Source: Aneurinibacillus sp. Ricciae_BoGa-3
GTDB lineage: Bacteria; Bacillota; Bacilli; Aneurinibacillales; Aneurinibacillaceae
Assembly (NCBI RefSeq): GCF_028421645.1
Contig: NZ_CP116887.1
Span: 3,226,001 to 3,290,000 of the forward strand
Length of the DNA: 64,000 nt
Direction: 5' to 3'
The notes beneath the pieces were generated by a model. That model was not told the DNA's origin. It searched no databases and worked only from the letters and a program-made list of their open reading frames with translations. Positions 35,601-45,010 of the stretch are shown here, in pieces. Position 1 is the first letter of the stretch. Each line of letters begins with the position of its first letter. A program made the translations under genes and the position numbers.

Positions 35601-36244
35601 AACTGTTTCGCCTTATCCGCCTGTTCGGCTAAAGGGATGATCTGTTCCTCTATTTCGCCCATAATATCCTGGATCCGGACAAGATTTTGTTCGGTTTCGT
35701 CCAGCTTTTTCACCGCTTCACGCTTGCGTGCTTTATATTTAACGATTCCTGCAGCTTCCTCAAACAGGCCCCTTCGGTCTTCCGATCGCGTGCTTAATAT
35801 TTCTTCTATCCGACCCTGCCCGATGACGGAATACGCCTCTTTTCCGACGCCTGTATCCATAAACAGTTCAATAATATCCCGCAGGCGGCAGCTTTGGCGG
35901 TTTATATAATATTCGCTGTCACCCGAACGGTACACCCGCCGCGTGACGGTTACTTCCGTAAAATCCATGTTTACTTTTCCATCTGCATTGTCGAGTGTGA
36001 GCGATACTTCACAGTAATTGACCGCTTTGCGGGAATCACTGCCGGAGAAAATAATATCTTCCATTTTGGCCCCACGCAGTGTCCTGGCGCTCTGCTCCCC
36101 AAGCACCCATCTGATCGCATCGGAAATGTTGCTTTTTCCGCTGCCATTCGGCCCGACTACAGCCGTAATGCCGGGAACAAACTCTAGTTCCGTTTTATCT
36201 GCAAATGATTTAAACCCGGTTAATTCGAGGCGTTTTAAATACAT
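32684..36244 (-). CDS. smc: Chromosome condensation protein Smc
   Basis: ATPase of the Smc-ScpAB condensin. It has Walker A GPNGSGKSN (31-39), long coiled coils (about 170-500 and 670-1010), a hinge (about 515-660, FMQGVKEVLRARTNGFNGI to GGSMSGGSV), and C-terminal LSGGEKALTAIALLFAI signature with Walker B PVPFCVLDEVEAALDEANV. At 1186 residues the length matches B. subtilis Smc. The gene order rnc-(radical SAM)-smc-ftsY matches Bacillus apart from the inserted gene and a structured repeat in the smc upstream gap. Confidence 0.98.
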   Translation of the reverse strand: MYLKRLELTGFKSFADKTELEFVPGITAVVGPNGSGKSNISDAIRWVLGEQSARTLRGAKMEDIIFSGSDSRKAVNYCEVSLTLDNADGKVNMDFTEVTVTRRVYRSGDSEYYINRQSCRLRDIIELFMDTGVGKEAYSVIGQGRIEEILSTRSEDRRGLFEEAAGIVKYKARKREAVKKLDETEQNLVRIQDIMGEIEEQIIPLAEQADKAKQFTALKEELAQHEIGLYVKQFDTLHAEWQETKALVEELTNNQVACAAEVNGLDAEMTDLRQYASEQDQVLEELQQRLLTVTEEAERSEGLREVLRERLRNNSKNKQDSREKVMALQAKQDEYRASASASQESLAASQQEIDALQKELSYEQKRYVNFAVFSEGDIERLKGDYIEILNQMASLRNELRHFQQMTENTKVKWQRLETNNRQVIEEKERLATLREEVQSKLEAIAEKLAQDVIRYKEKEAGHKQRAAKKSEWLEKLREGEHRLNALVSRRDVLKEMQADFSGFMQGVKEVLRARTNGFNGIEGAVAELISVEKRYELAIETALGAALQHVVVRDEAVGRQAIAFLKKNRAGRATFLPLDVIKPRHLQPHDKERLTQTDGVVGSAADLVRTEPKYRTIIENLLGTVIITENLEQANRVARQFQYRYRIVTLEGDVVNPGGSMSGGSVQQKANHLLGRQRELEQLEEAINNLKAENQEWYEKLQQLASEEQEWEQTLALMRADGEKLRLEEQEFKSQLREIDANEKAIADRWAFFAHDQQVLAGEQADAERRIASIEEELEELAIAEQEKQQEIETTERSRREKQTDREALNERITELKIQLAARREQHEANAKEFERLTKELEAVSKELEDMTRLLVRLDSAGANSDEEEEKLDAAIRELRASKEQYTLHIQSQRQKRQDVYARIDAYEIEAKEKRRQLKMIEDNLHKCEVKVGRYDVELDNLLHKLRDEYELSYEMAKSAYPLPEDTAEAERIVKNIKHQIQALGVVNLGAIEEYERLFERQQFLEAQQIDLSEAKATLYNVIQDIEEEMSRRFHETFEAIREQFGDVFTRLFGGGRADLKLSDPENLLETGIDIVAQPPGKKLQYLALLSGGEKALTAIALLFAILRVKPVPFCVLDEVEAALDEANVARFAEYLRVFCEDTQFIVVTHRRGTMEGADVLYGITMQESGVSRLVSVRLEDDSLVS

Positions 36245-36358
36245 CGATCTGCCTCCTCCAATTAAAACTTGGCGCTTTTAGCCCCTATGTACTGCTTCTG
36301 GAACCTTTTGCAGTATACCATTCGCGACAGCACGTTGTCACTCCTGCACAGTATCAGA

Positions 36359-36581
36359 ATAATCATCGTGGGCCATGCCGCTCTCTTCTTTCCCCTCATA
36401 GAAGTTATTACGGCCGCTTTGTGGAACGACGGGCGGACCGGCAAAACATCTGGGTATCTCAATGATGGAGACAGTTGCCGGCCTTTGTCGCCCTCTGTTC
36501 CACACGCTCCACAGGGGGAAAGAAAGGTGCGGACATGCGCCACACGATGTTTTTCTTGGGTGTTTCGGGATCGTAGGTCCC
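36359..36581. repeat. Structured intergenic repeat, copy 2
   Basis: About 220 bp, the same element as at 26.6 kb: CATCGTGGGCCATGCC start, inner stem around TGTGGAACGACGGGCGG, GGCATGCG-type end with CACACGATGTTTTT, and the following GGGATCGTAGGTCCC hairpin. Most differences from copy 1 are isolated substitutions. It fills the gap between smc and the radical-SAM gene, outside both genes. Confidence 0.85.
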
Positions 36582-36600
36582 ATTTAAAAAATCATGCACA

Positions 36601-36691
36601 CCGTTAGGCACTAAACTACGTAGACTTTCACCGGCAAGTTGTACCTAGCTTGGCCGGACGCGCAACAAACAGAAAGGGACCTAACGGTCCC
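36601..36691. repeat. Inverted-repeat segment after structured repeat copy 2
   Basis: Bounded by CCGTTAGG near 36601 and CCTAACGG near 36680, the latter embedded in the hairpin GGGACCTAACGGTCCC (36676-36691). An equivalent hairpin GGGACCTATCGGTCCC follows copy 3 at 61786-61801. It contains CAAGTTGTACCTAGCTTGGCCGG, related in reverse complement to part of the inserts in copy 3. Confidence 0.5.
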
Positions 36692-36739
36692 AGCTCAAAA
36701 TAACAGTAACGCATTATGCAAGGGATCTTATAGGCTAAG

Positions 36740-36774
36740 AAAAACCCAGCTCCTTTGTGGATGACTGGGTTTTT
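36740..36774 (-). terminator. Terminator after the radical-SAM gene
   Basis: Stem AAACCCAG (36742-36749) with CTGGGTTT (36765-36772) followed by a T/A-rich tail, about 15 bp after the gene's stop codon. Confidence 0.75.
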
Positions 36775-36788
36775 GTGTATGCCCCGCA

Positions 36789-37853
36789 TTATGCGTGTAT
36801 AAAAAGCAGTTTTCTCTTCTCAAGATCGCCGGCATTGCGCCAGCTGACCTGGTGTCTCTGAAGCGACCGATCCGTTGTGAGATTAACCCGCCTGTGGCCG
36901 TGTAAACCAACGAACCGTTTCCAGTTCGCCCCCCGCCTTCCACGCAGCGGCGTTTCATCAGCCGGATGCACAAATACTTCCAGATCATTCGTGCCATCCG
37001 GTATCTGTTCCATCATTCGGTTCAGCAAACGGCTGTATATTTCTTCTTCAACCAACTGGCGAAACGAAGGATGGAAAGGGCCGGCAAGAACCGTTCCCTC
37101 AGATCGGAGATCATCTGAAGAATGGAGACCCATTCGGATCACTGGAATGCCTGCTTCTATAAGAGGCAGCCACATATGGGAAACCCACTGGACCGCTTCT
37201 TCAACCGTAAGCGGCTTGTACTGGTGTGTAACATAGAGCCATTCGAGCTCCGTACCTGAAATGACAAGGGCCGGGTAAATTCTGACGAAATCAGGCGACA
37301 GCGAAACAATCTTACGAATGGTCTGCATGCTTTTCTCCAGCGTATCTCCAGGAAGGCCTGGCAGCACCTGCAGACCCAGCTTTACGGTAGGATAGTGCCT
37401 GATAATCTCCACTGCCCGTTGCACATGCGCGGATGTATGCCCACGTTTTGAAAGTTCCAGTACTTCATCATCCATGGACTGGCAGCCCAGTTCAACCGTC
37501 GTAACCCCATAAGACAGGAGAAATTCCATGATATGGTCGGCGATATAATCGGGACGGGTGGAGAGCCGGATCCCATGCACCCTTCCAGACACTAGGAATT
37601 CCTTCGCTACCGTAAGGAGCATAGTCTGATACCCGCGTGGAAGGCCGGTAAAACTGCCCCCGAAGAAAGCAATCTCAACGGATTGCTCCGGTTGAACGGT
37701 GGAAAGCTGGTCTTCAACGCTTAAGCGCACCGTCTCTTCGGTAAGCAGGCTCTCCCGCTTGCGGCCTGTTATGCGTGCCTGGTTGCAGAACACGCAATCC
37801 TTTGGACATCCCTGGTGCGGAACAAAAAGGGCAATGTTCACATGCTGTTTCAT
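36789..37853 (-). CDS. Radical SAM protein (Elp3/coproporphyrinogen oxidase-like)
   Basis: A 354-residue radical SAM enzyme. The cluster motif CPKDCVFCNQ (C-x3-C-x2-C) lies near the N-terminus, followed by EIAFFGGSFTGLP, the SAM-binding GGSF segment, and GIRLSTRPDYI and ELGCQSMDDEVL, a pattern shared with HemN-like and Elp3-like proteins. The C-terminal half lacks the HemN C-domain and the GNAT domain of Elp3. The substrate is unknown; many Firmicutes keep this gene between rnc and smc. The start at 37853 is 18 bp after rnc. Confidence 0.85.
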   Translation of the reverse strand: MKQHVNIALFVPHQGCPKDCVFCNQARITGRKRESLLTEETVRLSVEDQLSTVQPEQSVEIAFFGGSFTGLPRGYQTMLLTVAKEFLVSGRVHGIRLSTRPDYIADHIMEFLLSYGVTTVELGCQSMDDEVLELSKRGHTSAHVQRAVEIIRHYPTVKLGLQVLPGLPGDTLEKSMQTIRKIVSLSPDFVRIYPALVISGTELEWLYVTHQYKPLTVEEAVQWVSHMWLPLIEAGIPVIRMGLHSSDDLRSEGTVLAGPFHPSFRQLVEEEIYSRLLNRMMEQIPDGTNDLEVFVHPADETPLRGRRGANWKRFVGLHGHRRVNLTTDRSLQRHQVSWRNAGDLEKRKLLFIHA

Positions 37854-37871
37854 TCTGTCACCCTCTTTTGC

Positions 37872-38561
37872 TTACTGATTAATTTTGAGCTGGTTCATAG
37901 CAGCATGGGCGGCATTCTGTTCGGCCTCTTTCTTAGAACGTCCGATTCCCTGCCCCATAATCTTGCCGCTTAAAAGCACCTCAGAAATAAATTCACGGTT
38001 ATGCGCAGGGCCGCGCTCGGAAACGATGCGGTATTGGATATCCCCCAGTCCGTCATGCTGAACAAATTCCTGAAGCTGGCTTTTGTAGTCGGTTACCCGG
38101 GAATATTCTCCCTGGCTTATTCGTGGATAAACAAATTTTTCCAGGAATTGCAGAACCTCATCAATCCCCTGATCCAGATAAAGAGCCCCGATAAACGCTT
38201 CAAAAACATCTGCCAAAAGCGCAGGACGGTGTCTGCCGCCAGTCAACTCTTCTCCTTTGCCAAGGAGCACAAAACGGCCAAACCCAAGCTGGTTAGCGAA
38301 ATAAACAAGCGACGGTTCACAGACAATAGCTGCCCGCAGCTTGGTCAATTCCCCTTCTGCAAGCTTGGGATAATTCATAAAAAGAAATTGGGAGATGGTA
38401 AGCTCTAAGACGGCATCTCCCAGAAACTCTAACCTTTCATTATCAGCAAAAGGCTTTCCACGATGCTCATTTACATAGGAAGAATGCGTAAAGGCCTGCT
38501 TAAGCAGTTTTTCATTCGTAAACTGAACGCCGAGCTCCTTTTGCAGCAGTTGAAAATCCAA
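37872..38561 (-). CDS. rnc: Ribonuclease III
   Basis: Double-strand-specific RNase that processes rRNA and scRNA precursors. It has the catalytic signature [14 protein letters not shown] (41-54), a second acidic site in [15 protein letters not shown], and a C-terminal dsRNA-binding domain ([11 protein letters not shown] to [16 protein letters not shown]). 229 residues, normal. It follows fabF by about 24 bp, the usual acpP-(fabF)-rnc-smc neighbourhood. Confidence 0.98.
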   Translation of the reverse strand: MDFQLLQKELGVQFTNEKLLKQAFTHSSYVNEHRGKPFADNERLEFLGDAVLELTISQFLFMNYPKLAEGELTKLRAAIVCEPSLVYFANQLGFGRFVLLGKGEELTGGRHRPALLADVFEAFIGALYLDQGIDEVLQFLEKFVYPRISQGEYSRVTDYKSQLQEFVQHDGLGDIQYRIVSERGPAHNREFISEVLLSGKIMGQGIGRSKKEAEQNAAHAAMNQLKINQ

Positions 38562-38585
38562 TGCTTATTCACCACCACTTGACTA

Positions 38586-39827
38586 TCAATCGGTATATTT
38601 TTTAAAGATAATTGTTGCATTGTGTCCGCCAAATCCAAGTGAATTGGACATGGCCGTGTTCACTTCCATTTTTCTTGCTTCATTTGGTACGTAATCCAGG
38701 TCGCATTCGGGATCCGGCGTTTCATAGTTAATAGTCGGCGGTACAATCTGGTCGCGCAGTGCTAATACGCAGGCGATCGCTTCGATTCCTCCGGCAGCGC
38801 CTAGCAGGTGGCCTGTCATCGATTTAGTCGAGCTAATCGCAACCTTATATGCTGCCTCACCAAACGTCTTTTTAATAGCGGCTGTTTCAAATTTATCGTT
38901 GTATTCAGTTGAAGTTCCGTGAGCATTAATATAACTCACTTCCTCCGGCTTCATACCTGCATCTCTCAGCGCATCCCTCATGGAACGGGCCGCACCTTCA
39001 CCCTCCGGTGCCGGCTGTGTCAAATGATAGGCATCTGCGCTCATCCCATACCCGACAATTTCAGCTAGAATCTTAGCCCCGCGTTTTTGCGCGTGCTCAA
39101 GCGATTCAAGGACAATAATCCCGGCGCCTTCACCCATTACAAACCCATCGCGGTCTTTATCAAACGGACGGCTTGCCTTCTGAGGTTCATCATTGCGGGT
39201 AGAAAGAGCTTTAGCATTCGAAAAACCAGCTAAGGCCATTCTCCGTACACACGCTTCTGATCCGCCGGTAATCATCACATCAGCCGTGCCGCGTTCAATA
39301 ATTTTAAAGGCATCACCAATGGAGTGAGTGGCACTGGCACATGCTGTAATCGCTGCACTATTCGGCCCTTTAGCCCCAATCGTGATGGAAACCTGCCCGG
39401 ATGCCATATTGGCAATCATCATCGGTATAAAGAACGGACTTACCCGGCGGGGCCCTTTCTCCAGCAGTATCGTATGCTGTTCTTCCCACGTTCCAAGACC
39501 GCCGATACCCGAACCGATATAAACGCCAACACGCTCTGCATCTTCCTGGCTCATATCAAGTTTTGCATCGTCTACAGCCATCCTGGCAGCCGCCACAGCA
39601 AAATGCACAAAACGGTCGCTGCGTTTTACATCCTTCTTGTCAAGATACTGTTCCGGATCGAAGTTTTTCACTTCACCAGCAATTTTTGCAGGGTATTCAC
39701 TCGTGTCAAAAGATTGTATGAGATCAATGCCTGATTTTCCGTTTAAAAGGCCATCCCAGAATTCTGCTGCATTATTGCCTATAGGCGTTACAGCGCCTAA
39801 ACCTGTCACGACTACACGATTCTTCAT
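38586..39827 (-). CDS. fabF: Beta-ketoacyl-ACP synthase II (core copy)
   Basis: Elongation condensing enzyme, 413 residues. The triad is intact: TACASATHS (C163), NAHGTST (H303) and [11 protein letters not shown] (H340). It is last of the FapR-controlled fapR-plsX-fabH-fabD-fabG-acpP-fabF series, all on the minus strand. It differs substantially from the accessory FabF at 9.2 kb. AGAGGTGAAAGT precedes the ATG. Confidence 0.97.
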   Translation of the reverse strand: MKNRVVVTGLGAVTPIGNNAAEFWDGLLNGKSGIDLIQSFDTSEYPAKIAGEVKNFDPEQYLDKKDVKRSDRFVHFAVAAARMAVDDAKLDMSQEDAERVGVYIGSGIGGLGTWEEQHTILLEKGPRRVSPFFIPMMIANMASGQVSITIGAKGPNSAAITACASATHSIGDAFKIIERGTADVMITGGSEACVRRMALAGFSNAKALSTRNDEPQKASRPFDKDRDGFVMGEGAGIIVLESLEHAQKRGAKILAEIVGYGMSADAYHLTQPAPEGEGAARSMRDALRDAGMKPEEVSYINAHGTSTEYNDKFETAAIKKTFGEAAYKVAISSTKSMTGHLLGAAGGIEAIACVLALRDQIVPPTINYETPDPECDLDYVPNEARKMEVNTAMSNSLGFGGHNATIIFKKYTD

Positions 39828-39938
39828 ACTTTCACCTCTACAATATCATCAACAGTTGTAATAACTGGTATACAATCCTTAAAATGGAGAGAAAGTCCCG
39901 CATAAAGTACACGGGACCTCTGTTTAACCTATAATCCA

Positions 39939-40172
39939 TTACTTGCGTGAGTTTATGTAAGTAATCACGTCACCCACTGTTGCGATCTTCTCAGCATCTT
40001 CATCAGATATCTCAAGGTCAAATTCGTCTTCAAGCTCCATGACTAATTCAACAACGTCCAGTGAATCTGCCCCTAAGTCATCTTTAAAAGAAGCTTCAGG
40101 TTTAATTTCAGACTCGTCAACACCGAGGCGATCAACGATAATTTTCTTTACGCGTTCAAAAGTATCAGCCAA
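39939..40172 (-). CDS. acpP: Acyl carrier protein
   Basis: Carries growing acyl chains on 4'-phosphopantetheine attached to S37 in [10 protein letters not shown]. It is 77 residues and very acidic. I choose TTG 40170-40172 (MADTFERV), which matches the near-universal Bacillales start and lies 6 nt after GGAGGTG; the ATG three codons upstream is almost inside that ribosome site. It lies between fabG and fabF; the fabF start follows after about 110 bp. Confidence 0.95.
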   Translation of the reverse strand: MADTFERVKKIIVDRLGVDESEIKPEASFKDDLGADSLDVVELVMELEDEFDLEISDEDAEKIATVGDVITYINSRK

Positions 40173-40208
40173 TTCATTCACCTCCCCTCAAGGTATTATA
40201 CTTCATTG

Positions 40209-40949
40209 TCACATATACATGCCACCATCAACGTGCAGAACCTGGCCGGTTATGTAAGAAGCTTCGTCAGAAGCCAGGAATTTCACAAGATGCGCTATGT
40301 CGTCCGGGTGTCCGAGCCGCGTAAGTGGAATTTGAGACAGAAGAGATGCCTTCGTGTCTTCTCCCAACACATCTGTCATATCGGTTTCAATAAAACCAGG
40401 CGCTACAGCATTAACCGTCACACCGCGGCTGGCGAGCTCCCGGGCGGCGGATTTAGTCAGGCCGATGACGCCTGCTTTGGCGGCGACATAGTTTGCCTGG
40501 CCTGCATTGCCCATTACGCCGACGACAGAAGATATGTTAATGATCCGGCCGCTTCTGGCCTTCATCATGGGGCGTGTAACAGCCTTTATACAGTTAAACA
40601 CACCTTTTAGGTTGGTTGCAATAACCTGGTCAAACTCCTCTTCTTTCATACGCATAAGAAGATTATCGCGGGTGATGCCAGCGTTGTTAACTAATATATC
40701 CAGTTTGCCAAAAGTTTCAACGACATGTTTCACCATGCTTTCAACCTGCGTGGAATCGGCCACATTTGCCTGTACCACGACAGCTTTACGGCCCATGCCA
40801 TGGATGATATCCGCAACTTCCTGTGCGGAAGTTTTATTGCCTGCATAGTTTATCGCGATGTCCGCACCCTGGCTGGCAAGTTCAATGGCGATGGCTCTGC
40901 CAATGCCGCGGGATGCGCCTGTCACAAGCGCTGTTTTTCCCTGTAACAT
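40209..40949 (-). CDS. fabG: 3-oxoacyl-ACP reductase
   Basis: NADPH-dependent SDR that reduces beta-ketoacyl-ACP. It has the Rossmann motif [16 protein letters not shown] (88-91), catalytic S141 in NISSVVG, and Y154/K158 in QANYVAAK. 246 residues, typical. It follows fabD by 23 bp and precedes acpP in the fap operon. Confidence 0.98.
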   Translation of the reverse strand: MLQGKTALVTGASRGIGRAIAIELASQGADIAINYAGNKTSAQEVADIIHGMGRKAVVVQANVADSTQVESMVKHVVETFGKLDILVNNAGITRDNLLMRMKEEEFDQVIATNLKGVFNCIKAVTRPMMKARSGRIINISSVVGVMGNAGQANYVAAKAGVIGLTKSAARELASRGVTVNAVAPGFIETDMTDVLGEDTKASLLSQIPLTRLGHPDDIAHLVKFLASDEASYITGQVLHVDGGMYM

Positions 40950-40972
40950 ATCCTGTCCCCCGTTCCACGTGG

Positions 40973-41920
40973 TTAGACGAATGCCTTTAGTTCTTCGAGC
41001 GCTGTTTCAAGCGTAGCGCTGTCAGAGATCGCAATCGTTTTCGCTTTTCGGTCCACTTTCTTCACAAGCCCTGACAGCACGCTGCCAGGCCCTAGTTCAA
41101 CAAACACTTCAACGCCGGCTTTGAGCATAAAACGCACCGAGTCTTCCCAAAGCACCGGTGAAGCCACCTGTTCAATCAGTGCGCTGCGTATGTCATCTTG
41201 CACTTTAACCGGACGGGCCGAAACATTGGCGATTACTTCCGTTTGTGCATCGTTAATCGTATAACTAGCTAACGTATCCTGCAGTTTATCGGCAGCAGGC
41301 TTCATCAAAGAAGAGTGGAACGGGCCGCTCACATTAAGCGGAATCGCTCGTTTGGCGCCCGCTTCTTTGGCGCGGGCGCCTGCTTCCTCGACGCCCTTAG
41401 CACTGCCTGAAATGACAATTTGGCCCGGGCAGTTCAGATTAGCAAGCTGAACCGGATAACCGGAATCGGCCACCTCGCCACAAATTTCTGCGAGCGGTCC
41501 TCGCTCCATTCCCAGGATCGCGCTCATGGCACCCTGGCCTGCTGGAACGGCGTCCTCCATATACTGGCCCCTTGCCCGTACAATTTGTACAGCATCCTTA
41601 AAGTTCAGGGCACCTGCTGCAACGAGAGCAGAATACTCGCCTAGGCTATGGCCGGCTGTATAAGCCGGTTTTACACCTATTTTATCCATAAGCACCCGCC
41701 AAACAGCCGTACTTGCTGTTAATATTGCCGGCTGTGTATTGGCGGTAAGACGCAGATCTTCCTCCGGCCCTTCGAAGCAAAGTGTGGAAAGCGAAAATCC
41801 GAGCGCCTCATCCGCTTCATCAAAAACAGCTTTGGCCGCTGCTTCTGATTCATACAGCTCGCGGCCCATTCCCACAAACTGTGCTCCCTGGCCTGGAAAT
41901 ACAAACGCAATAGAACCCAT
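40973..41920 (-). CDS. fabD: Malonyl-CoA:ACP transacylase
   Basis: Loads malonyl groups onto ACP. It has [14 protein letters not shown] near the start, the nucleophile S92 in [11 protein letters not shown] and the catalytic His in GPFHSSLM (about 202). 315 residues, normal. The start lies directly after the fabH stop codon (41922), so translation is probably coupled. Confidence 0.97.
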   Translation of the reverse strand: MGSIAFVFPGQGAQFVGMGRELYESEAAAKAVFDEADEALGFSLSTLCFEGPEEDLRLTANTQPAILTASTAVWRVLMDKIGVKPAYTAGHSLGEYSALVAAGALNFKDAVQIVRARGQYMEDAVPAGQGAMSAILGMERGPLAEICGEVADSGYPVQLANLNCPGQIVISGSAKGVEEAGARAKEAGAKRAIPLNVSGPFHSSLMKPAADKLQDTLASYTINDAQTEVIANVSARPVKVQDDIRSALIEQVASPVLWEDSVRFMLKAGVEVFVELGPGSVLSGLVKKVDRKAKTIAISDSATLETALEELKAFV

Positions 41921-41921
41921 A

Positions 41922-42944
41922 TTATTCCTGCCCCTTCTCGACTGATGACCACTTCATGGCTGAAGCAGCCCAGGTAAGGCCTCCGCCAAAACCTACAAGA
42001 ACAAGGGTATCGCCTTCTTTAATCCGCCCTTCGCTTACCGCTTCATCGAGTGCCACAGGGATCGAGGCGGATGACATATTGCCGTACCGGTCCAGGTTTA
42101 CGACGACTTTATCTTCCGATAAGCCAAGACGGCGCATAGCCGAATCAATAATGCGGAAGTTAGCCTGGTGCGGAACAAGAAAATCAATATCATCCTTTGT
42201 CAGGCCTGCTCTGTCCAGAACGGTGTCGGTAGCGGTGTTCATCACGCGCACTGCAAATTTAAACACTTCATTTCCGCTCATGTACAGATAATTATCCGGA
42301 CTGCCCGGCTGAATTTTTGATGGAGGAATACGAGATCCGCCGGCACCAAGTTTAAGCGATTCCGCTCCGGTACCATCAGCTCCAAGGTCAAAGGAGAGAA
42401 ATCCCTTTCCATCTTCAACCGGACCGAGAATGGCTGCCCCTGCGCCGTCGCCGAACAATACGCACGTACTGCGATCTTCATAGTTGGTTATTTTAGACAG
42501 GTTTTCCACGCCGACCACAAGCGCATATCGGTATACGCCGCTCTTGATAAACTGAGTGGCTACAGAAGCGCCATACAGGAACCCTGAACAGGCTGCAGAC
42601 AAGTCAAAAGCAGCCGCCTTCTTCGCACCAAGTTGTTCCTGTACAATGCAGGCAGTGGATGGGAAGAACATATCCGGTGTAACCGTCGCAATAATAATTA
42701 AATCTAAATCTTCTCCCGTTAAACCCGCCTTCTCCAATGCATTGCGAGCCGCAGCAACCGCCATTTCTGAGGAAGGCTGATCATCGCGGGCAATCCTCCG
42801 CTCTTTAATTCCGGTTCGCGTCACAATCCACTCATCAGACGTGTCAACCATCTTCTCCAGATCAGCATTCGTAAGAACTCTCTCAGGCAAATACCGACCA
42901 GTCGCCAATATACCAACAGAATGCTCCTTAAGCATGTTGTTCAC
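41922..42944 (-). CDS. fabH: Beta-ketoacyl-ACP synthase III (core copy)
   Basis: Starts fatty acid chains from acyl-CoA primers. The triad residues are in [19 protein letters not shown] and [11 protein letters not shown] choose GTG 42942-42944, 6 nt after AAGGAG; ATG 42933-42935 is possible but spaced 14 nt from that site. Either way the gene overlaps the 3' end of plsX, so translation is coupled. It has a 15-residue insert ([15 protein letters not shown] region) relative to the accessory FabH at 10.5 kb. A FapR target in Bacillales. Confidence 0.95.
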   Translation of the reverse strand: MNNMLKEHSVGILATGRYLPERVLTNADLEKMVDTSDEWIVTRTGIKERRIARDDQPSSEMAVAAARNALEKAGLTGEDLDLIIIATVTPDMFFPSTACIVQEQLGAKKAAAFDLSAACSGFLYGASVATQFIKSGVYRYALVVGVENLSKITNYEDRSTCVLFGDGAGAAILGPVEDGKGFLSFDLGADGTGAESLKLGAGGSRIPPSKIQPGSPDNYLYMSGNEVFKFAVRVMNTATDTVLDRAGLTKDDIDFLVPHQANFRIIDSAMRRLGLSEDKVVVNLDRYGNMSSASIPVALDEAVSEGRIKEGDTLVLVGFGGGLTWAASAMKWSSVEKGQE

Positions 42945-43934
42945 CGCTTTCTCCTTGAATTTCCTGCGCAATTAATGCATTAACATCTTTTTCAACGAAT
43001 TTCTTTGCTTGAAGCACCGCGTTGCGAATCGCGCGCGCATTAGACGATCCGTGCGCTTTGATGCACGTTCCCTGTACACCCATTAGCAGGGCTCCGCCAT
43101 ATTCAGCGTAATCCATTTGCAGCTTGATGCGTTTCAGTGCCGGTTTTAACATCATAGCTCCTGCTTTGCTTGGTATGTTGCGGGTGAACTCTTCTTTCAT
43201 CACATTAAAAATCGCCTGTGCCATTCCTTCCATCGTCTTAAGCAGAATATTTCCGGCAAATCCGTCACATACCACAACATCACAGACATGTTGGGTAACT
43301 TCCCGGGCCTCGACATTACCAACGAAGTTTAAGCTGCTCTGCTGAAGCAGCGGAAAGGCCTCTTTGGTAAGGTCATTGCCTTTGCCCGCTTCTGTTCCGA
43401 CATTTAAAAGGCCAATGCGTGGACTCTGGACATTCAATACCTTATTAGCATAGATGCTGCCCATTATGCCGTATTGAAGAAGATTTTTAGGCCCTACATC
43501 CATATTTGCACCGGCATCCAGAACCATAACCCCGCTCCCGTTAATCGTAGGAACAATGGGACTTAGTGCAGGCCGCTCAATCCCTTTAATTCTGCCGGTA
43601 ATAAGCAGCGCGGATGTCATAAACGCTCCGGTGTTTCCGGCGGAGATGACGGCATCGGCTTCTTTGTTTTTTACCATTGTTACGGCAACTACTAGCGACG
43701 AATCTTTTTTACGGCGCATAGCTTTAACTGGCTCTTCATCCGTCGCTATAACTTCACTGGCATGTCGTACGTCTATGTTCTTTGGTGCTTCATGCAATAA
43801 AGGCGTTAGTTGGCTCTCGTCTCCTACAAGTACGATACGGAGCTCTGGAAAATCTTTCGCTGCCTCTATTGCCCCTTCAACCGTTGCGTGGGGAGCAAAA
43901 TCTCTCCCCCCATCGCATCAATCGCAATAATCAT
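42928..43934 (-). pseudogene. plsX: Phosphate acyltransferase PlsX, frameshifted near 5' end
   Basis: PlsX converts acyl-ACP to acyl-phosphate for PlsY. From ATG 43934 (AGGAGG upstream) the frame reads MIIAIDAMGG and then leaves sense, stopping after 22 codons. Two extra bases (GAGAT for GAT at 43899-43905) are the cause: removing them restores MIIAIDAMGGDFAPHATVEG and joins the long downstream frame (SAGNTGAFMTSALLITGRIK, VLDAGANMDVGPKNLLQYG, CDGFAGNILLKTMEGMA). The remaining open frame from a TTG at 43797 lacks the N-terminal GGD motif. PlsX is normally essential, so a sequencing or assembly indel is quite possible. Confidence 0.85.
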
Positions 43935-43962
43935 GGTTCCTCCTCTTTCCGGTTGGCTGGCG

Positions 43963-44526
43963 CTATCCTACTTCCTTTGCCCGGTAAACACGGAACGTGC
44001 CGCTAAAAACGAGCTCATCCTGACTTCGGGTTTCCACTCTTACCTTGCTCTGTTCACCGTCAGTTGACCGTACAACAGCCTTGGCGACCAGTCTTTCCCC
44101 AAGCCGGACAGGCCGGATGTAACGCAGGCGCGCAGCTGCTGTCAGAACGACGTCTGCATCAATTACGGCCACAGCCAGCGAATTTGCCTGGGCGAAAATA
44201 TGATGACCCCTGGCAATTTGTGTGCGTGAAAATATATGGTGAGTCGTTATTTCCAAAATAGATATGGCAGACCTGTCAAGCTGCAGGTCGACAACCTCGC
44301 CAACCACTTCTTCCAGTGGAAGCGACTTCACCTTATCAAGATTGTTTTCAGCAACATTTTTGATTCTTTCGCGAAGCTCTGGAATGCCTAACTCCAGCCT
44401 ATCAAGGCGTACGGTTTGAATGCTTACGTTAAACCGAGCAGCGATTTCCTCATCTGTATGAAAGGGACTCTTAGCCAGCCATTCTTTTAATACCTGCTGA
44501 CGGACCTTTTTACTGAGGCGAGACAT
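43963..44526 (-). CDS. fapR: Fatty acid biosynthesis repressor FapR
   Basis: Malonyl-CoA-sensing repressor of lipid genes in Gram-positive bacteria. It has an N-terminal HTH ([20 protein letters not shown]) and a C-terminal hot-dog fold ([50 protein letters not shown]). 187 residues, normal. It is first gene of the fapR-plsX-fabHDG-acpP-fabF operon, with a FapR-like operator in its promoter. Its stop is 28 bp before plsX. Confidence 0.97.
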   Translation of the reverse strand: MSRLSKKVRQQVLKEWLAKSPFHTDEEIAARFNVSIQTVRLDRLELGIPELRERIKNVAENNLDKVKSLPLEEVVGEVVDLQLDRSAISILEITTHHIFSRTQIARGHHIFAQANSLAVAVIDADVVLTAAARLRYIRPVRLGERLVAKAVVRSTDGEQSKVRVETRSQDELVFSGTFRVYRAKEVG

Positions 44527-44553
44527 GCTGCATCACCGCCATTATCCTGTATT

Positions 44554-44570
44554 TTATGACCTGGTCTTAA
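44554..44570. promoter_or_regulatory. FapR operator
   Basis: TTATGACCTGGTCTTAA, a 17-bp near-palindrome matching the known FapR box shape (TTAGTACC-x-GGTACTAA) at most positions. It lies 27 bp upstream of the fapR start and just downstream of the -10 box, positioned to block transcription when malonyl-CoA is low. Confidence 0.8.
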
Positions 44571-44575
44571 GAGTT

Positions 44576-44604
44576 AGTATATATAAAAGGACTCTAAAAA
44601 ACAA
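44576..44604 (-). promoter_or_regulatory. fapR operon promoter
   Basis: TATACT (-10, 44576-44581) and TTGTTT (-35, 44599-44604) on the minus strand with a 17-bp spacer. The FapR operator starts at the initiation region. Confidence 0.65.
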
Positions 44605-44686
44605 TACGCTATTTTTCCTGCTTTTCCAGCAGAAAAAAAACATTCGCTGTACCGTCTTGCAATTCCTGCCCGCCAGAAAAGGTAAC

Positions 44687-44719
44687 AAAAAAAGACAGGA
44701 TGAGTGTTTCTTCATCCTG
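44687..44719 (-). terminator. Terminator after rpmF
   Basis: A perfect 8-bp stem CAGGATGA/TCATCCTG followed by TCTTTTTTT on the minus strand. It separates yceD-rpmF from fapR. Confidence 0.9.
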
Positions 44720-44731
44720 CCTTGCTCGTAA

Positions 44732-44905
44732 CTATTGGTTAACGATCTGGTTACCTTTGTATGTTCCGCAGCTTTTGCATACACGATGCGCTAGCTTAAG
44801 CTCGCCACACTGTGGGCATTTTACCATACCGGGCACTTCTAATTTGAAGTGAGTACGACGCTTGTTTTTGCGAGTTTTAGACGTTCTTCTTTGAGGTACT
44901 GCCAT
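44732..44905 (-). CDS. rpmF: 50S ribosomal protein L32
   Basis: Zinc-type L32, 57 residues. It starts [19 protein letters not shown] and carries the zinc ribbon [23 protein letters not shown] 44903-44905 follows GGGGGTGGGACTC; the longer open frame upstream lacks a start signal. It follows the DUF177 gene, the usual yceD-rpmF pair, and ends in a strong terminator. Confidence 0.98.
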   Translation of the reverse strand: MAVPQRRTSKTRKNKRRTHFKLEVPGMVKCPQCGELKLAHRVCKSCGTYKGNQIVNQ

Positions 44906-45010
44906 GAGTCCCACCCCCTTATCAGAGTACATAAACAAATCTATTTGATAGGACAAGGTATCCATCAAAACAAAACAATATTACCTGATTTTCAGTCAAA
45001 AGAAAAGCGT

